DNA from: Gracilaria domingensis
Lineage: Eukaryota > Rhodophyta > Florideophyceae > Gracilariales > Gracilariaceae
Assembly (NCBI GenBank): GCA_022539475.1
Contig: VCMS01000034.1
Span: 62,001-126,000 of the forward strand
Direction of reading: 5' to 3'
Length of the DNA stretch: 64,000 nucleotides
Both the position numbers and the translations under genes were made by a program. Positions 38,029 through 47,779 of the stretch are shown here, piece after piece. Under the pieces are notes generated by a model, which did not search any database, was not told the DNA's origin, and saw nothing but the letters and a program-made list of their open reading frames with translations. Positions within the stretch are counted from its first letter, which is position 1, and every line of letters starts with the position of its first letter.

Positions 38029-40920
38029 TCATTTAACGGCTGGTTCCAGAGTTGCATTTCGGTTTGATACGCCAAGAACGCTATGAATAGCAAAAATACA
38101 TGCCCCAGCTGAAGGGTCGATGTCTATAACCGAATCCGCTCCAACTTTCATCCTGACAAGCTCCATGAAAGACTTCTTCTTATCAACAGGGACTAGATTG
38201 ATTGTGAAACCTCCCCACCCGGCTCCGGTTACCCGGCTTCCAGCGGCACCATTCGCGAGGCAGAAGTCGACCAGCTCATCAACTTCCTTGCAGCTAGACT
38301 CGTAATTTACCCGCAGGGACTCATGGCCCTCTCGCAGGATGTTTCCTAACTTGCACAGCTTCTCTCGCTCGTCATACTCGTCGTTCTCAAGAATATTTTC
38401 GAAGTCTTCGACCCGTTCTACCTCCGATAAAACGTGTGCCATTCGTTTCCCAACGGCAAAGCTTTGAGCTTCTACCCCAATTAGAAATCGATTCCGAAAC
38501 TCCACCTCACTGACACCAATCTCTTTCTTCGCGTTGTCATAAGAGATTATCTCGGACACATCCATAACGTTTTCGACCATCTTCCTTAGTGTGGGTATTG
38601 TTCGACATTCAAGTTTGGATGTTCTTTTTGCCTGGAAAAACAGCTGTCCAGGAGTCGTAACCGACATTTCGAGATGGACTTTTAGGCGTCGAGCAAGAAT
38701 TGCTGACGCTATTCGACATTCAGCGGCCCTCAAATTGAATTGTTCCTTCACATACCTATCAAAACCTTTCCGAGCTTTAACATGGCTCCCAACTGCGATT
38801 AGTGAAGCACTCGATGGCAGACGCAACGATTTGACTCCGACTCTCGGAATAAACCACACTTTCGTAGCGCAACCTTTTCGCCCGCAGGCACTTATCAAAT
38901 GGTCCACTGCCCCCCCTCGTGTTCCTGCACCTACACGCTCTCCTTCTGCAGCCAGCAAAGCCAGCTCTTGTTTAGGGAATCGCCTTCGGTTCAGTCTTGC
39001 AGTCGCCAAAGCGGACAAAGTAACAAGAGAAGAGCTGGACGCCAGACCAGCAGCGAGAGGGAGATTCCCACCAAGCAGCAAACGTCCACCACCAGATACT
39101 GTTCTCTTTCCTTTGGCAATGTTTTGGAACACAGATTTAACACCCCATGAAACGTACTGGATCCAGTCGGAATCTCGACTTGCGTCTTCATCTTGCAGCA
39201 CCATTCGAAAACCATCTGCTCTAAGCTTTCCGCTTTCGTACAAGTCGTTTCGTGCGTGCTGTATCTCGATTACATCAGTCTTGTCTAGGCATCCAGCGAG
39301 CATTGACCCCTGTCGGAGAGCCACACCGATCACCGGGAAGCCGTTATAGTCGAGGTGCTCGCCTATAAGATTAACCCGACCAGGAGCACGAGCCAAGAAA
39401 GACGGTGGTACACCATATCTCTGCTCAAACATGTTTCGTAACTCCGTTGCTAGCTCTTTTATGTCTTTGGAATTCGATTCCAGAAACTCTTCCATAGAAG
39501 TTCTGATTGGATACAGAGAGGCAACGTACTCTTTCCGCTGTTCTTCTTTCCCGACGTCCGTCAACACAAACTTTCGATGAAGCTCAAGAACCTCTTCTCG
39601 CTTATACTGAAACCGTTCTCGACAATTCTTCACCCATGTTTCAAGTATTCTTTCTTCTCTCTCCTTTTCAGCAATTCGGCGGTATACCTGATGAGTTTTG
39701 AACTGCAACCTGGCCTCTTCAAATGCGTCCGAAGAAATAGGACGTTCCAGAATATGCTTGAACCGCTTGTTATAGTTGTCATAAACGAGATTCTCCAGAA
39801 GGAGGCCAAGGGCCGGTGCCATTGGTGTATGAAACTTCACATTAGGACATAAAGCCACGGAAATGGCTTCCTCTGGAGCGTGACCCAGATACACGTAAAT
39901 CGACAAACCAACCATCTTTCTTATCTGATGCAACAAGAAGCTTTGGCCAAATATCTCCACTGAAACGTAGTAGATACCAGAATTCGGAGGTTTGAATGGC
40001 TGACTGCATTGCAATTTGATCATGTATCGTTTGGAAGCATCCTCAGAACCTGTTAGACCCTCCGTGAAGTTCGCAAAGCAGTGAGTGCCTTCAAAACGTT
40101 TCAGAATAGAGGTCAATCTTGCGGCCCGTGGATCTCCTTCTCCGTCATTCAACTCCGTTTCGACTCCGTTTTTTCCGCCCAACAACCGGACGGGAAAGAT
40201 ATACTCATATCGTCGGCGATGACAATTGGACCGAGCATTGAACCCACCAGTTGGACGAAGTAACCCGTACACTTGAATATCTTCAGGTAGATGATAGTTT
40301 ATGGAGTCTACTACAGACTGGTCATACATTCTCTTTAGAGGTAACTCCAACTTCAAGGAAACGCATTGAACAATAGCAGAAACCCCTTTGTCTGTTCTAG
40401 CCGCCCGCATCCACTGCACTTTACCTGGAGAGTCCTTGTTCTCATCAGACACTAGTCCAGCTTTATGAAAGCCAGCCAAGAGTACCTGCTCAATCGTGAC
40501 GACTCCCGGATTTATCTGCATTCCGTAATATCTCTCACCATTGTACCCCAGAAAAACGGCGTACTTTCTTTTTCGAATACGATTCGCATCAAGGTTCTCA
40601 CGGTCCAGTGTGTCTGTTTCTGTTAACCTTCCTTTCATATCAGCTGTAGAATTGCGGGTTTTGCGGTTATAGGAAACTGCCCCTTCATCCTTTAGTGCTG
40701 TTTCTATGCAAACTGCGTCGCCATTTTCTTGAGAAATGTCTTTCATTGCTCTGGTCGGAGGAGCTCTCGCTCTTTCAATTCGTTTCTTGCGCTCTGCTAT
40801 CCTTCTCTTCTTCCGTGGTCTTTGATCACGTTCGCCATCGAGAGTTTCCGTGTTTGGCACTTCAACATGTCTTTTAGAATTCGAATCCTCCGCTTTCTCT
40901 TGAGAGAAATAAGATCCCAT
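38029..40920 (-). CDS. Fusion: tRNA pseudouridine synthase (TruA/Pus1) + galactokinase (GHMP)
   Basis: One uninterrupted ORF of 963 aa holds two complete enzymes. Residues 1-115 are basic and nuclear-signal-like (RPRKKRRIAERKKRIER). Residues about 117-400 are a TruA/PUS1 pseudouridine synthase: FLGYNGERYYGMQ, catalytic Asp177 in ARTDKGVSA, FNARSNCHRRRYEYIFP, and FGQSFLLHQIRKMVG. A charged helical linker (about 405-485) follows. Residues about 486-950 are a galactokinase: GRVNLIGEHLDYNG (514-527), ATP loop PLAAGLASSSS (621-631), catalytic Asp673 in GGAVDHLISACG, and VTGAGWGGFTINLVP. GEHLDY is closer to GALK2/plant-type (GEHIDY) than to GEHTDY enzymes, so galactose or GalNAc may be the substrate. 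All key residues are kept in both halves, and no stop, intron or second promoter separates them. Confidence 0.9.
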   Translation of the reverse strand: MGSYFSQEKAEDSNSKRHVEVPNTETLDGERDQRPRKKRRIAERKKRIERARAPPTRAMKDISQENGDAVCIETALKDEGAVSYNRKTRNSTADMKGRLTETDTLDRENLDANRIRKRKYAVFLGYNGERYYGMQINPGVVTIEQVLLAGFHKAGLVSDENKDSPGKVQWMRAARTDKGVSAIVQCVSLKLELPLKRMYDQSVVDSINYHLPEDIQVYGLLRPTGGFNARSNCHRRRYEYIFPVRLLGGKNGVETELNDGEGDPRAARLTSILKRFEGTHCFANFTEGLTGSEDASKRYMIKLQCSQPFKPPNSGIYYVSVEIFGQSFLLHQIRKMVGLSIYVYLGHAPEEAISVALCPNVKFHTPMAPALGLLLENLVYDNYNKRFKHILERPISSDAFEEARLQFKTHQVYRRIAEKEREERILETWVKNCRERFQYKREEVLELHRKFVLTDVGKEEQRKEYVASLYPIRTSMEEFLESNSKDIKELATELRNMFEQRYGVPPSFLARAPGRVNLIGEHLDYNGFPVIGVALRQGSMLAGCLDKTDVIEIQHARNDLYESGKLRADGFRMVLQDEDASRDSDWIQYVSWGVKSVFQNIAKGKRTVSGGGRLLLGGNLPLAAGLASSSSLVTLSALATARLNRRRFPKQELALLAAEGERVGAGTRGGAVDHLISACGRKGCATKVWFIPRVGVKSLRLPSSASLIAVGSHVKARKGFDRYVKEQFNLRAAECRIASAILARRLKVHLEMSVTTPGQLFFQAKRTSKLECRTIPTLRKMVENVMDVSEIISYDNAKKEIGVSEVEFRNRFLIGVEAQSFAVGKRMAHVLSEVERVEDFENILENDEYDEREKLCKLGNILREGHESLRVNYESSCKEVDELVDFCLANGAAGSRVTGAGWGGFTINLVPVDKKKSFMELVRMKVGADSVIDIDPSAGACIFAIHSVLGVSNRNATLEPAVK

Positions 40921-42042
40921 TTGGATATGAAACGCGCAGACACTGACACGCGCTTCTTAGGAATAAGAGCCCTTTTCTGTGCTCTACTCTCAGAGTACGT
41001 GCAGTCTGACGAACAAAAACCTCGTGCAAACGAATGGGCTCTAGTTGGCGAGACGCGCAGGGCTCAACACAATTATTGATGAATTGTTAAGAGCGAGAAG
41101 TGGGCTCTTTAATGGATCCCCTCTTGTTGGCAGATATAAGGGTAAGAGGGCTACCGCTCATGCACACGAGCAAATCTTGCCGTCGTCCTCTATAACTCTT
41201 ATTTGGAGCTCGAAATATTTCTGAACGCAACTTGGAATGAGGCCCTCAGGGTCCTTGACTTGCGCGAGTTTCGTTCCGTGCGTGTTGACGCCACATTTTC
41301 AAACGGGAACGGTTCGCGTCTTAGTAGGACACTGGCATCTGCTGGGTATGACGAACGAGGCTCAACCCCCACCTAAGTAGTCGCCATGGTCATTATCACG
41401 ACCCTGAACACCCCGGCACTCAGCAAATCTTGAGGTTAGAGTCCAAGGCTGAATTTCTCTCCGCACTGATATCGCATTGTTCAAATGGGTCGTGTGACCC
41501 GACAACCAGTCGAGGATTCTTCTTTTTGAAGTTGTCTCGACAATTATCATCATGATCAGAGCTTAAGCTCATGAGCTTAAGCTCTGAAAGCGAACTTTAT
41601 CGGGAGGGAGCCAACTGTGCTCTCAGCTACAATCATTGTGCTACGCCGTGCGGCCCTAACTTTTGGCGTTCAATGTGTCCCTGAAGAACATCATTGCTCC
41701 AGGTTTTGGTTGAGTGGCGTTCCAAAATGTGAGAGAGCTTCGTCGATACAGTATCAAACGGAAAGGGACGCGGCTGAGCGTTGGGTGCGACCATGGGTCG
41801 GTGACGATGGGGTTGCGGTCGGCGCACTTATGTGCCAAATCTCTCAGCGCTTATTCTCAGATCCGAAATAAATCCTCTTCTTGCTCCTCGCAATTCTATT
41901 GTGGACTGCGAGGTAGGCAGATCCCAGCTCAGAAAAGTTCTTTGATCCGACACTATACTCAATTCATTCATCACGAACGAGAACCTGAACCCTAGAGTAT
42001 CGATCTCCTATCGCAAGTGGACTGTAGCGCTTCATATATATC
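40921..42042. promoter_or_regulatory. Divergent intergenic region with perfect palindrome
   Basis: 1.1 kb between the fusion gene (minus) and the FAD monooxygenase (plus). No gene recognised. It contains the 32-bp palindrome at 41556-41587. Confidence 0.45.
41556..41587. repeat. Perfect 32-bp palindrome
   Basis: Two 16-nt halves, TCAGAGCTTAAGCTCA and its exact reverse complement, with no spacer; each half itself contains the shorter palindrome GAGCTTAAGCTC. Confidence 0.9.
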
Positions 42043-43269
42043 ATGTCGGACACACAAAAACAAATAGCTATTGTTGTCGGAGGTAGTTTAGGAGGTTTGA
42101 CAGCAGCGATATGTCTCCGTGACATCGGGTTCTCTGTTTCTGTTTTCGAACGTTCTGAACAATATTTGTCTGGAAAAGGAGCTGGAATAGGTCTAAATCC
42201 CCATATGATGTCTTTCATCCGAGATCATCCTCGTTTTGGATTGTCCGAGCATAGCATCACGGTCAAGAAGTTTCGATATTTGGATCTCGATCAGGAGAGG
42301 CATCAAGAGCACAAGGCGATGCTGGGCTTGTCTTCCTACAACTCTGTATACAAGGCCTTACTAGAGATATTCGGCACTCAGGACTACCACCTCGCACAAA
42401 ATGTGACGGATATCTCGCAATCCACTGAAAACGTTAAAGTAACAACCTCAGACGGCATTCAGCATCTATGTCATCTGCTCGTATGCGCTGATGGAAGTGG
42501 ATCTCATTCAAAGCGCATGTTCACACCCGACAAACAGCCTGCGTATGCTGGATACTATGCATGGAGAGGAATCGTGAAGGACGAACACTTGCCTTCATAC
42601 TTGGTGGACCGCTTTGAAGACGCTGTTACATTCCATCTAAGACCGGATGGACACATCTTATCTTACCCTATTCCCTACTTCGAGGCTGATGAATACGGGA
42701 AATTGGTCAAGTCAACTTATGTTAATTGGTTATGGTATAGAAATCTACCGGACAAACAAAAACTAGAGAAGCTTCTAGTGGATTCTACAGGAAAACAGAG
42801 ACTAAAATCCGTGCCAAGAGGATTTGTGTCATCTCACTGCATTGAAGAACTGAAGGCCGATGCGAGTGGTTTACAACAAGATTTTCGGGAGTTAGTTGAA
42901 CTCACCCAGGACCCATTCATACAGCCAATATTCGACTTTGGAACCGAAAGAATGGTTGTTGGAAGAGTATGCTTAGTTGGGGACGCTGCATTTTCTGTCC
43001 GCCCTCATGTAGCAGTTGGAACAGCGAAAGCATGGGACGACGCAGTCAACCTAGCATCCTTTTTGAAACATAATGGGGGTGATCTTCATTCCGCACTGAA
43101 CGCCTGGGAAGCAAAACAGCTTGCTTTGGGGGGAAAGCTACTAAAGAGGAGCGTAGATCTCGGCATAATGCTTCAACATGGGAAATGGAGCAGTGATCGA
43201 CCGTCTCCATTCGGTTTGTACGAGGAAGGAGACTCTTATGAATGGAAAGATAGTTTTAATTCCCCATGA
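42043..43269 (+). CDS. FAD-dependent aromatic-ring monooxygenase (DHPH-like)
   Basis: 408 aa, single exon. N-terminal dinucleotide-binding fold IAIVVGGSLGGLTAAICLRD (the GGSLGG form is typical of 2,6-dihydroxypyridine hydroxylase relatives), an ERS ribose-binding acidic end, VCADGSGS (DG motif), and the second FAD motif VCLVGDAAFSVRPHVAVGTAKAWDDA. These enzymes use NAD(P)H and O2 to hydroxylate aromatic or heteroaromatic rings; the substrate is unknown. Close relatives that I recall are mainly bacterial and fungal, so transfer is possible. No transit peptide. A broken Uma2 gene lies 0.8 kb downstream. Confidence 0.88.
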   Translation: MSDTQKQIAIVVGGSLGGLTAAICLRDIGFSVSVFERSEQYLSGKGAGIGLNPHMMSFIRDHPRFGLSEHSITVKKFRYLDLDQERHQEHKAMLGLSSYNSVYKALLEIFGTQDYHLAQNVTDISQSTENVKVTTSDGIQHLCHLLVCADGSGSHSKRMFTPDKQPAYAGYYAWRGIVKDEHLPSYLVDRFEDAVTFHLRPDGHILSYPIPYFEADEYGKLVKSTYVNWLWYRNLPDKQKLEKLLVDSTGKQRLKSVPRGFVSSHCIEELKADASGLQQDFRELVELTQDPFIQPIFDFGTERMVVGRVCLVGDAAFSVRPHVAVGTAKAWDDAVNLASFLKHNGGDLHSALNAWEAKQLALGGKLLKRSVDLGIMLQHGKWSSDRPSPFGLYEEGDSYEWKDSFNSP

Positions 43270-44023
43270 CACAGACGTCATAATTACGCAACCGACTTGT
43301 AACGATCCGTCACAAGCCGCATTTCGTGATGGGTCACTCACACCGGAATCTCCATCCGAAACGGGGAGAAACCATCCACAGTTTGTCAAACTGGCTGAGG
43401 TTCAAAACTGCCCGAGTTTTGCGTACCTATGTTTTCCATGGGAATGCCCGAAACTGCATTCGGACTGTTGCTCCTGTGTCACAAGCCCATTACTATATCG
43501 CTTATCTACATTACAGGGCCGCTGATTCGCGTTACAGACTCAGTGACACTCAATTCATCGCAGCACATTCCGTGCCCGACAACGAATCGAAACACCTTCA
43601 CCCTCACAGGGCACGAACAAATCTTCGTAGCGCCTCTCCCCTCGGCGCAGAGCTCTCTCTCTCTCCCAGCGCCTTAAGCGACAGATGACAACTATCCAAC
43701 AGCAGTATTATCATATATAATATGACATATAGGGCTTATAGGTTGAATTAAGACGCGTATAGCTGCGCATGTTTTCTATTTCGTTTCTGCCGGCGGAAAC
43801 CAAAGCGCAGTTCGACTGGCAACTTCTGGCAATGATGGTCCCTTCTTCCTCTAGCACATCATCCCTTCGTTGTTCGACTTCAATGTTATGATTCACTTTG
43901 CCCTGTCATTGCGTAGGTACACTTCCTGGCTAGGGGCACCTCGTCCTTTCAGACTCCGGGGCGGCAATACCCTTACGCCTGTGGACTGGAAGCCGGGCGA
44001 AACAACGAGCAAACTTTCTCTGC
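43270..44023. other. Intergenic between monooxygenase and Uma2 gene
   Basis: No gene recognised. Small ORFs at 43178-43688 are in several frames and lack motifs; 43870-44136 could supply an N-terminal leader to the Uma2-like gene through splicing, but nothing proves it. Confidence 0.4.
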
Positions 44024-44654
44024 ATGTTAGCAAATTGCTCTTCGACGTCCACAGTCCGTGGTCAGTCAGCAAACCAAAAGAAATTTGTCCTCTTCTGTGG
44101 ATCCGTACTTTCAGCCGGGTTGTTCCCTTTCTATGAGTCGTCGGAGCGAAACAGACATTCTGAAGTTCTTCAACCTACAGGTTTGGCAGTTGACGAATAC
44201 CACAAGCTGATTGAGATGGGCGTTTTGGACAACATTCGCCTTGAGCTTATCCATGGTCACTTTGTCACAATGCCGCCCCAGTCCTACGAGCACATCTATT
44301 CCGTATGGTTTCCCAATGACATATCTTCTGAAAGACTTCTACAGCGTGCAGTCGTACGCCAATCCTTCCCCATTACACTCAAAAATGAGCAATCGGAACC
44401 AGAGTCGGACATTGTCATTGCGTACGGACTCCGGAGTTGTCAAATATTACCTTCACCGTAAGCCCTCAGCCGATGACATCCTGCTGCTTGACGAGGTGTC
44501 CAAATCCACGCTCCACTACGAGAGCACCGAAAAGCTCAATATGTATGCGAAAGAAGGCATTCGTGAGGATTTGATTGTCGACGTTAAGGATCGCTCATTA
44601 CGAGTCCTTAGAACGCCGAGGGAAGGTTGTTACAAATATGACAAAACTTTCTGA
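44024..44654 (+). pseudogene. Uma2/DUF820 family (PD-(D/E)XK-like) gene, frameshifted
   Basis: The first frame (44024-44461) gives LQPTGLAVDEYHKLIEMG, LELIHGHFVTMPPQSYEH, then FPITLKNEQSEPESDIVIAYG, the N-half of a Uma2 protein including the metal-site Asp. A second frame (to 44654) then gives YYLHRKPSADDILLLDEVSKSTLHYE, KLNMYAKEGIREDLIVDV, LRVLRTPREGCYKYDKTF, the exact remainder. The switch falls around 44425-44445 and is fixed by skipping one base. Uma2 proteins are abundant in cyanobacteria and other bacteria, where their role is poorly known; they are rare in eukaryotes. Either a decayed transferred gene or one sequence error in an intact one. The ~48 residues before the domain are not transit-like enough to call. 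Confidence 0.72.
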
Positions 44655-45474
44655 AGTGGCTCCATTGCTCCGTCTGCTTTTACGAATTGTCTTGAACTTT
44701 GAAGACATGTTTATCGACTGAACCCGCGCAAGGCCTTGTCAATGCCTTGTCATAAAAACGAACGCATGCCCGGCGCCTGGCACGCCAGTCCAGAAGAGTC
44801 TAATAGTCTCGCTACCGTTTTTCCCGTTGTTTCGTCTTAAGCGATATTTGTTTCAAGGGTGCATGAACTTCTGATTACATCATCCGGTAATGGCATGAGT
44901 GTAATCGGAAAGTGATCAACATCAACTAGGACGAATGGCATTGCCATTCGTCCTAGTTGATGCGCGTACCGTATGTGACGTACGTGTGCTTTTGTGAACT
45001 AGGGCACTGACATGTGGAACAAAAGATGGCATACCTCTGAATCCTTGCAGGGATGATTTAATATCCTCTCAGGATGAAGTCCCTGCACTATTGTACTCTA
45101 CTCGTCAAAAGTGCGTACTGATCTTGATAAAAAACGTTCCGTTTTCTCCAAAGTGCCATCTTACTTCGATGGCTTTTGCTGTCCTAAACAAACGAAAAGA
45201 CAATAATCTCGTTGTGTCAAGATGCTTACTGTCCCCAATCTGAAACGGTACAAACGGGAAGAACTGCCTGCACAACCTAGAGCATAGCCGAAGTGAGACA
45301 AGGTACGAGATATGATACGACTGTGGCCTACTACACTTCCTAGCCTATTATAGAACCGAAATTTCCTCCACACATAGTTGTTGTCTTCAATCTGCTTCAG
45401 AACCGGCAGTTGACTTCAAAGAAAGAGAGGTCAAACACTCGACCGACGCCAGCAACACTTCTTGGAAGGTTTCA
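44655..45474. other. Intergenic with perfect 43-bp palindrome
   Basis: No gene. It lies between the Uma2-like gene (plus) and the MFS transporter (minus), which converge here; the palindrome is at 44920-44962. Confidence 0.5.
44920..44962. repeat. Perfect inverted repeat, 21-bp arms, 1-nt spacer
   Basis: Arms at 44920-44940 and 44942-44962 are exact reverse complements around a single T at 44941. The outer ends read CATCAACTAGG and CCTAGTTGATG. Confidence 0.95.
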
Positions 45475-47135
45475 TCATAGATCCGCTCTGCCGCCGTGTA
45501 CAAGTTTCGCAGAGCCGTAGTCATCGATCACTATCGCATTTCTTCTCGGGAATGCGTCAGAGCTCTTACAGAGGAATAGAGAAGCGACAAGGCCAACAAT
45601 TGTCCATACAATAGCAAAGTAGTAGTAGGAGTTGTACGCCGCAGGACCAGAAACGGTACGAGAGGCTAATTGTTCCATAGCATACACGGCAAAAAATTCT
45701 CCAGATCCCATTGCAACGCTCCCTCCCACACCAAAGATCAGAGCGCTGTTGTTCCTGCCGAAGAGCTCGCGGGCCAGTAGTGCGGAGAGACAAGCAGCAG
45801 CAGCAAACAAGATAACGGTCAGCCCGCTGCAAATGGCAAAAGCACCAAACCAACCCATGTGCGAAATTGGAATCAAAGCAATGAACATGACTAGTTGTAA
45901 AGCTAACAAGCAAATGGCGAAATTCTTTGTACCGATGAAGAAGGGGCCAGATGGACGTTTGAGGGCGTCACAGACGCTGCCAACAAGAGGACGGAAAGCT
46001 GTACCAAGCAGATTTATTGCTTGGAAGCAACGTACAGTAACAATCATACTTTCATTGAAGGAATGTCCTATATCAAAAAAGTATGGGATGAACATGTATC
46101 CAGCTTGTGCAGCTGAGATGGTCACAACGTACAACCAGAAAAGCGGAAGCTTTGGCAAAAGCTTCCATGAAATTGGCCGTCCATCTGCTGCCTCTTGACG
46201 ATTCAGAGCATTATCTTCTGAATCGGAATCTGGTGAGGTACGTGGTAAGGACAACGATTCTTGTGGCCATTCTACGAGCATGCAAGTTGCCAGACCAGGC
46301 GTAGACAGAATGGCGCTTGTGACGAAAATGGCAGCTTCGATATTGATAGAGTTTTGTAGCCTAGAAAATATTTCGGTGAAAACGATGGAACCAAGCCCGA
46401 AGGACATTTGACAGAAACCTATGGCCAGGCCAGCATGACGAGGAAGCCACGCTGCCGCTAGTTCAACGCCAACTAAGTAGTCTGCGACGCATGAATATAA
46501 CATTGAAAACGAAAGCACGTCAGAAGCTGTCAAGTCAGGGTCATTAGTGAAAGAAGAGGAAGTCACTCACAGACTCCAAATCCGTTTCCAAGACTTGCAA
46601 AAGCGAGACTAATAAGAAATGGAGATTGTTCCTTAATCGCGTAAGCTCCGACACATAGTAACAAATACGACAAAGCGGCAAAAAGACAGAGAAGACGAAG
46701 CGTATACGTTTGTGACGAAGAAGAGGCCGCAGTTTGGTGAGAACTCAATATAACGCCACTGAGTAACATCGTCAGTGTGCCTGTAGGACTCATATAGGCC
46801 ATAGAGGAGGACCAGGTGGCGTCTGAAGAGCCGAGCGCACGATCCACGGCAAGATTGTACACACCGAGGTCGTAAATAGCCCCTGTAAGAAACATGACTA
46901 GCATAGATATGCCCACATTCTTCATGACCTTCAGAGATGTCGAGTTTTTGACAAGCGACGTCATCGTCGTCGTTCTGGAGTCTCGCAGACCGATAGGAGA
47001 ACGCTGTATTGCGTTGGGAAGACGAGAAGGACAAAAAAGATGGCTTTGGATACTCCAGGAGCTGGTGAACATGTTGGGTGCCAGGGTTACGTTGGCGTGA
47101 GCCTCTAGTCGATGTGGAAGGTTTGGGTTGACCAT
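45475..47135 (-). CDS. Major facilitator superfamily transporter, two exons
   Basis: About 12 hydrophobic helices. Exon 1 (47135-46571) ends in ASLGNGFGV. An 89-nt intron (46570-46482, GTGAGT...GCAG) joins it to YLVGVELAAAWLPRHAGLAIG in exon 2 (46481-45475). This restores the MFS helix-4 pattern G-x-G-x-x-Y...W(L/F)P-x-R-x-GLA. Total is 523 aa from 47135; ATGs closer to the first helix (for example MTSLVKNSTSLKV) may be the true start. Best matched to the oxalate/formate-antiporter or nodulin-like/monocarboxylate MFS groups; substrate unknown. A nearer in-frame acceptor would give a 44-nt intron (46570-46527) and 15 more residues, but fits the family less well. Confidence 0.85.
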
Positions 47136-47779
47136 GTCGAGACCACCAATCTCATTGTGAATGAAGTATGATACAGGTTGTACACATCATGTGTAATCAT
47201 ACTGCTGCGCAGCCTTAAGTTTTGTCCAAAAGTTACGGATCCTCATCAGGAATATAGGTTATCCTTACTGGATGCTTTGTATGTAGAAGGGGAGCATTAT
47301 TACGGACGAATGGAAGCAGACAGCGTAGGCTAGCACATGCGCAAGAGAGACAGCCTTCCATTTACAGACACTTGTCCATGTCACGTGACAGGAGGCGAAA
47401 AACATGTTATTACGAAACTGTTATTCATGTGTATTCATTCTTGTGTTTCTTTCTCAATGCCTTAAAGAGGGGACGATCTTTCTATGCTATCGAAAGCGAT
47501 ATTTGTATGATGAAGGTGCAGATTATGGCGGCTCGGGTTCCATCTATTTGCGCTATGGTCAAAATCTGACGAACTGGATCTAGAATGGTTACGTCCGGCC
47601 ACTTACTGGGACGTTCGCGTTCAATTGCCAAAGACAGAATCTCTCTGCAAACTTTGCAGTGCAAAGAGAACATCTTGAACCAGTTTTCCTTTTACAAAAA
47701 TTAAGTTTGCACTGAGCATAAAATATCTTTGTAGATAAAATTAAGTGAACCACGGAAGTCACTGTTATCGTATGCTGAC
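47136..47779. other. Gene-free interval
   Basis: Lies between the start of the MFS gene and the stop of the glycosyltransferase gene, both on the minus strand. Nothing recognised. Confidence 0.5.
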
